DNA of 64,000 nucleotides, from contig NW_026622852.1 in the NCBI RefSeq assembly GCF_023065955.2, forward strand, positions 11,238,423 through 11,302,422. Reading direction: 5' to 3'. The notes beneath the pieces were generated by a model. It was not told the DNA's origin. It did not search any database and saw only the letters and a list, made by a program, of their open reading frames with translations. This stretch comes from Ursus arctos. Its lineage: Eukaryota; Chordata; Mammalia; Carnivora; Ursidae. A program made the translations under genes and the position numbers. This document shows, one piece after another, positions 58,640 through 64,000 of the stretch. Numbering within the stretch: position 1 is the first letter of the stretch; every line of letters starts with the position of its first letter.

Positions 58640-59040
58640 TGGCTGTCTATTAAATGTTCAGTCTTCCCTGTCCATGAAATAGAAGTATTACAAGGACATT
58701 TCCCAGCCCCACTTACTGGCTTGTAGGTGGAGGCATGGGACTGAGTTCAGGCTAATGGAATGTGGGTGGAAGTGATTTACATCACTTCTGGGCCTGGCCC
58801 GTAAAATCTCCCGCTGGGTCCTCCACTCTTTCTCTACCCCATCTGCTGACTAGATTTGGGCAATTTCAGATACCATGTGTTGAAAGCAGGAGAGCTTCTG
58901 TCAGCCTAAGTCTCTGATGGGCTTGACGGAACAGAAAGTCTCCCCTCCTCACTCAAACATACAATATACCGCATAAACTTCTATTGTGTTAAGCCATTTC
59001 AGAGTTTAGCTACTATGAGAGACAGCATTTACTTGATGAG
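58640..59040 (+). mobile_element. LTR-like relic (MaLR/ERVL type, family uncertain)
   Basis: 'aatggaatgtgggtggaagtgatttacatcacttctgggcctggcc', 'tgggtcctccactctttctctaccccatctgctgactagatt' and 'cataaacttctattgtgttaagccatttcagagttt' follow the order of a mammalian LTR. No internal region. Confidence 0.6.
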
Positions 59041-59640
59041 TATAAGCAGAAAATGAGCATTTCTTAATAACTAAAGGTGTTCCACTGTGGAAAGCAAGTC
59101 TAGATAAGAACGTGGAATCCACTGAATCAGAAAACAGGGAAGACACTACAATTTGTAAATAAGCCATTATTTTCAAACTCAGATAAATTCCACTTCCTTT
59201 AACAAATCATATTTTTGGAAATAAATTTATATGTGTATCACCATCTATATTGGCAAGTTAATCGACTTAAAATTCCACTTCTTTTGAAAACTTTAGGAAA
59301 CAACACCCAGAAGAGTAAAAGTAACAAAAATTAAAAACCAAGCAAACATGGACAATATAGAACACTGATTGCTTAAAAACAAACAAAAAATGAAGTTAAG
59401 CCATTTTGAGAGGAAAAATATCAGACATAAGCCAACTGAATAACATGAAGATGTAATTAACCAGATCAATTGTATTGTCTAAGAAAACCATTATCAGCAG
59501 TTTGATGTGGAAAACTACTCAATTTGGTTATCTGTCCCCTGCTGAATCATGGTGGAACCCATTTGAGAGTCATTTAAATTTCTTTATTTTTAATTTTTTC
59601 TATTTTTTCTTCATAAAGGGATCATTGAAACAGTGTGATT
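59041..59640. other. Unassigned DNA
   Basis: Nothing recognised in this stretch. Confidence 0.4.
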
Positions 59641-60230
59641 TTTTCCCTCCATTTTATTGACATACAACTGACATTTAGCATTGTATTAGTCTAAGAAGTA
59701 CAATATAATGATTTGACAGATAGGTGTATATTATGAAATGATCACCATAGTAAGTTTGGATAATATCTGTCACCCACATAGTTACACTGTTTTTCTTATA
59801 ATGAGAACTTTTAAGATCTATTTTCTTTCTTTTTTTGGAAGATTTATTTGAGAGAGAGAGAGCATGCTTGTGGAGGTAGAGGCAGAGGGAGAGAGAGAGA
59901 AAATCTTCAAGCAGACTCCCCACTGAGCAGGAAGCCCCACACAGGGCTCCATCCCAGGACCCTAAGATCATGACCTGAGCCAAAATCAAGAGTCAGCCAC
60001 TTAACCAACTGAGTCACCCAGGCGCCCCTAAGATCTACTTTCTCAGCAACTTTCCTATATGTAATACAGTATTGTTAACTATAATCACCATTCTGTACAT
60101 CACTTCCTCACGACTTCTTATGTAATGAGGGGTTTTTAACTCTTGACCACTTTCCCCCATTTTCCATGTCTCTCACCACTGCCTCTGACAACCACCAATC
60201 TGTTTTCTGTATCAATGTGATTTTTGAGGA
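59641..60230 (-). mobile_element. L1MA-like 3' UTR, minus strand
   Basis: 'cattttattgacatacaactgacatttagcattgtattagtc', 'gagaacttttaagatcta', 'tacagtattgttaactataatcaccattctgtacatcac' and 'gacaaccaccaatctgttttctgtat' are antisense 3' UTR words, split by the SINE at 59827-60028. Confidence 0.85.
59827..60028 (-). mobile_element. CAN-SINE
   Basis: T-rich left end, head ggggcgcctgggtgactcag on the minus strand. Direct repeats taagatctattttct (59812-59826) and taagatctactttct (60029-60043), one mismatch. Confidence 0.95.
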
Positions 60231-60594
60231 CAGATTTTTCTAGGTGGGATTATGTTTGTGTCTTTGTGACCAAAAAATCAAAGCAGAGAGTTGCTGACAG
60301 ATGTTCTAGGTGATATAAAGTCCAGTTAGATCATCACAGACAGTCTATTCAATTATAAATAATCAGGATTTATTAGGCTACACTGGAGAAACACAACTTT
60401 GAAAGCTTCCTAAAATATCCATTATTATGATAACACTAAACATTATTATCCTTTTCTAGAATTGCAGCAAGTATAGTGTAGTGGTTTAGAATATAAGCAC
60501 GTCTGTTCATCAAGACATCATTATACAAGAATGAAAAGGCAAAACAGGGTAAGGGATAATTGCAAGACATACCAGGATCATATTCAGAATCTGT
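60231..60594. other. Unassigned DNA
   Basis: Nothing recognised in this stretch. Confidence 0.35.
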
Positions 60595-61620
60595 AAAGAT
60601 GCTTAAAAACAAGTGAGCAAAAGATGAACAAACTAATAGGAAAATGGGCAGAAGACTTGAACAGGTCCTGAACAGTGTGCTCAACATTGCCAGTTATAAG
60701 AGAAACACAAACTAAACCCTCAATAAGATAACATTACACATCCAACAGAATGGCCAAAAATAAAAAGAACAGATAATACCAGGTCCTGACAAGGATGTGG
60801 AAAAACTGAAACTCTCATACACTGCTGGTGAAAGTATACATTTTTGAAAATTGTTTGAAGAATTCATTTAAAGTGAGCATTCACACGCTCTATACCCAGC
60901 AATTGCATTTCAAGATACATATAATATGCCCAACATAAAAGCATACATATGTGGGGTGCCTGGGTGGCTGGGTCAGTTAAGCAGCTGCCTTCAGCTCAGG
61001 TCATGATCCCGGGGTCCTGGGATCAAGCCCCATGTCGGACTTCCTGCTCAGCAGGAAGCCTGCTTCTCCTTCTCCCGTTGCACACCCACCACTCGCATTC
61101 TCGCTCTCTCTCAAATAAATAAAATCTTTTTTAAAAGTGTATGTATGTGCATCAAAACACATGAACAAGAATCTCCACAGTAGCATTATTTTTAATAGCC
61201 TCAAACTGGAAACTGCTCAAATTTTCCTCAATAGAATGGAAAAATAAATTGTGGCATAGTCATGTCTTAGAATACTGTACAAAAAAATAAAATAACTACT
61301 TCTGTACCCAACAACATGGATGACTTTAAACTCATAATGTTGAGTGAAAAAAGCCAAAAGAGAAAACACTGTATGATTCCATTTACATAAAGTTCATAAA
61401 GAAGCAAAACTAATCTATGGTGTTAGGAGTCAGGGTGGTAATTACCTCTGGAAAGGCGGGCATAGGAAGGACTTCCAGGGTGTTGTTGATCCTTTAATTC
61501 TTAATCTGGGCAGTGTTGCCCAAGTGGATTTACCCTGTGAAAATTCACCGAGTTGCACACATAAGATCTGCATACTTTTCCCTATGTTAAACCTTAATAC
61601 AAGGTTTACTTGAAAAAAAG
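60595..61620 (+). mobile_element. Old L1 3' part
   Basis: 'aaaatgggcagaagacttgaacag', 'acaaggatgtggaaaaactgaaactctcatacactgctgg', 'agtagcattatttttaatagcc' and 'ggtggtaattacctctgg' are L1 ORF2-end and 3' UTR words, diverged. A SINE at 60954-61136 interrupts it. Confidence 0.82.
60954..61136 (+). mobile_element. CAN-SINE inside L1
   Basis: Head gggtgcctgggtggctgggtcag, body with 'gatcccggggtcctgggatcaagccccatg', A-rich tail. The target duplication gcatacatatgtg (60941-60953) and gtgtatgtatgtg (61137-61149) is imperfect. Confidence 0.93.
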
Positions 61621-61629
61621 GAGTGTGTG

Positions 61630-61860
61630 AACTCTGACGTCATATTGCTGGTTTCCTGTGATAGCTTTGCTCCTCACCAGTCAGGGTACGTGGAGAAATT
61701 GCCTAACCTCTCTTTGTCTCAGGTTACTCTGTAAAAGGGAGATTCCACGATTACCTCCTTCCTAGACTGTTAGAAGGACAATCTGACAGCACACACCCAG
61801 CTCATAGAACAGTACTGGGTGCTATGTTTACCAGTCACTAAATGCCAGCTGTTGTCATTC
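61630..61860 (-). mobile_element. MIR
   Basis: 'gagaaattgcctaacctctctttgtctcaggttactctgtaaaaggg' and 'atagaacagtactgggtgctatgtttaccagtcactaaatgcc' are antisense MIR words. Confidence 0.78.
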
Positions 61861-62789
61861 TGACCATTAATTCTCGGGAGAACAAATTAATAAATATTAT
61901 CTTCAAATGTCAGTGGATCCAAGGTAAGAATAATTAGAATAACACAGAGAACCATCTGATATTTTTATTTGGCTTTATTATTTTTTGACTCCTTGACCTT
62001 CAAACTAGGGAGTTTCTCAGAAAAACCAACACGGACAACTCCCAAAGCAAAAAAATTCATTTGAAAGCCATGGTGTAGACCAACTAGTATAAATATTATT
62101 GCTACAAAGGACATCTGTAAGTAGGTAAAGTGCCTGAGAAGAAAAAAAAAGATCAGGTTACACTTATGTAAGGCATGAATTCTTATTTTAAAAGGGTTAG
62201 TAACACAATTCTCACACCTCAAGATGGAAGGAATTAGTCAATTTATCCTCATGTGCAATGGAGTGTGGTTTTTTTTTTTAATAAAGTGTACACATTTTTT
62301 TATTCATTAAAAACATTTCAAAAATTTACACTTCTGGTCTACTAGGTTTTCTACTCCATTATGGTATCCAATATTTAAAACAGTTTCTACAATTATTTCA
62401 TGCTAACCCTTTTTCTCATTTATAAACAAATTCACCCAGGGTTTGCTTTTATTTCTGAAATTCAGGTCAGAAAATTCAAACTCCACCTACTGATATTAGG
62501 TTAGGAAACTCAAACCGGAACTTGGACCTTTATCAACGTTAGTACTTAAGTTAGTACTTTTGGCTAGCGGATCCAATCACAGAGCCCTTGAAATACTGAT
62601 GTCCATATTCTAAATCAGGAAATTCAGTATTATGTTTTTACACTACCATGAGAATCCTAGAGAGAGCTTAGGCTTCATGCGGTTCTGTCTCCCATCATTT
62701 GCAGTGTGACAGCTGTGCTGGCTTTAAGAGAGCTTATTTTTATGTGTTATTTTCCTTTAGCGAACTCTTATTTTCTAAGCTAAAAACCT
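61861..62789. other. Unassigned DNA
   Basis: T-run at 62270-62279. Otherwise nothing recognised. Confidence 0.4.
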
Positions 62790-62895
62790 CAAGAGGGAGG
62801 GACCGTGTCTGCCTTGTTAATTATTATATTACCAGTGTTTAGGCAGTGCCTGGAACATAGTGTTGAAAAGTATTGCTTGTAATAGTGAATACAAG
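62790..62895 (+). mobile_element. L2 3' end scrap
   Basis: 'gagggagggaccgtgtctgccttgttaattattatattaccagtgtttaggcagtgcctggaacatagt' is the L2 3' region. Confidence 0.75.
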
Positions 62896-63896
62896 AAATA
62901 CAAGTGTATGAGTGTAAGAATGGGAACCATTGGATGTAAATTCTCAAGTAGTACATGACCCAAAAATAATCAGTTAAATATATAAAACCAAAATAATTAG
63001 GATTTTGAGTTCTTGAGATTGATTGGTATGGTCTCGGGCTTTAATTGTAGGAAAAACAAGCAAATTACTCCAAACAGGTCGCAGATGTGGGATTTTCTTC
63101 ATGCTCTGATCTCTTTAATGTGACCCAAATGAGAGCCTGGATGTGAAACGATCCACTGAAGGCAGATGACCTTGGCTCACCATGGAGAAGAGCTGAGGGC
63201 ATTTTGCCCTCTATCCCAAGTGCAGTGGTGTCAGTGTGGATAGATAAAGGAAAAATGGCTTCAGAAAGAATGATTCCCTGTGGTGGGCTCTGAGCAGGGA
63301 GCAGGCAGTGATCTCTAGGACTCTCCTTTGGAACTGTCTATCACTATCTGTGGGAGGAAAACGTATGCATGTCAGAATTTTCTGAATAAGGGCTATAATA
63401 GAAGGGTTTTTTTTATTTTTTATTAGAATGTCTTAACTATCCCAGTTCTGGGCTCTTGGGTTTAATCAGGTTTTCTTGTACTGGACGCTGAAAAATGATT
63501 TCAGAATTATAACATAGGTGCTTCCGATGTCCCAGGTATCCCCATCTTTTCTGATGACATAGCAAACTTGTCTCTGATAATCCAACTCCTCCACTTCTCT
63601 TTCTCATTTCCCACTGCATTTTGGAGAGAGAATGAAGCACCTTTCAGAACTATGAAAAAGCTCAGTCCGAAGGGTTGGTGTCTCTTTAAATTTCTTGAAT
63701 CTTTTTTATGGGACATAAGAACAAGAAAAACTGTGTAACTAACAATGTTAAAAATTACTTATAAATTTTCTAAATTATAAACACAGTACATGCTAGTTTA
63801 AATAAGTAATACAGAGGTATATAAAGAAATGTTAATCATTGCTCTTATTATTTCCCGTTCCACCAGCCCCCTCACCCTCGCCAAGATAAACACAGT
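62896..63896. other. Unassigned DNA
   Basis: 'taaataagtaatacagaggtatataaagaaatg...ccaagataaacacagttaac' (about 63796-63900) resembles a dispersed repeat that I cannot name. Otherwise nothing. Confidence 0.35.
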
Positions 63897-64000
63897 TAAC
63901 AGTGGGACTACACCAAAACAAAATGCTTTTGCACAATGAAGGAAACCAACAACAAAACAAAAAGGCAATCTATGGAATGGGAGAAGATGTTTGCAAATGA
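63897..64000 (+). mobile_element. L1 ORF2 fragment, runs off the window
   Basis: 'acagtgggactacaccaaaacaaaatgcttttgcacaatgaaggaaacc...aatctatggaatgggagaagatgtttgcaaatga' is L1 ORF2 text. The element continues past the end. Confidence 0.85.

Noticed and set aside
923..61136. Functional tRNA genes
   Set aside because: The tRNA-like heads with A- and B-box words belong to CAN-SINEs: each is followed by the SINE body and A-rich tail and flanked by target duplications.

Overview
This is mammalian nuclear DNA with no intact gene that I can support. The lineage is clear: 19 copies of the carnivore tRNA-Lys-derived SINE (CAN-SINE) occur, many with clean target-site duplications. Several, such as those at 5321-5527 and 14626-14832, carry the body variant 'gctcctccgct(a/g)(t/g)gagcctgc', which I associate from memory with bears and giant panda. 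My best guess is therefore a caniform carnivore, most likely a bear. The species call is inference, not proof. The window reads as intergenic or deep-intronic sequence: AT-rich, no CpG-island-like block, and only short chance open frames apart from LINE-1 ORF2 relics.

Layout. 1-3310: mostly unassigned, with two SINEs and one MIR. 3311-6305: an L2 split by an L1, which is itself split by a SINE. 6306-12839: L2, a diverged two-copy tandem duplication (7568-7797), a MER5-type hAT relic, an LTR-like relic and MIRs, one MIR apparently split by an unidentified ~645-bp insertion. 12840-14560: an old L1 in two pieces with ~0.7 kb of non-L1 DNA between them. 14626-16600: SINE, MIR and L2 relics. 16601-21566: repeat-poor apart from one hAT-like relic. 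21580-27825: SINEs, two head-to-head L1 3' ends, L2 and MIR.

28058-33868 is a 5.8-kb L1 cluster: an old minus-strand L1 interrupted by a plus-strand L1 whose 3' end is present twice in tandem, plus three SINEs. 33885-35416: LTR-like relic, L2 and a (CT)n(CA)n microsatellite. 35417-41300: mostly unassigned, with a pair of 150-bp related segments about 850 bp apart. 41675-43755: an old L1 hosting a SINE and a young carnivore L1 with a frameshifted ORF2 end. 43770-45510: a decayed ERVL-like provirus fragment. 45511-56639: repeat-poor, with MIRs and one LTR-like relic that has an expanded AT/GT tail. 56640-64000: L2, hAT relics, an LTR-like relic, three L1 fragments and SINEs; the last L1 runs off the window.

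No genes work together here. The information in the window is its layered insertion history, which gives relative ages, together with a few repeat-free or duplicated segments that might be constrained. I found no evidence of a novel biological system. Repeat family names come from memory of consensus sequences without a database search, so subfamily names are approximate.
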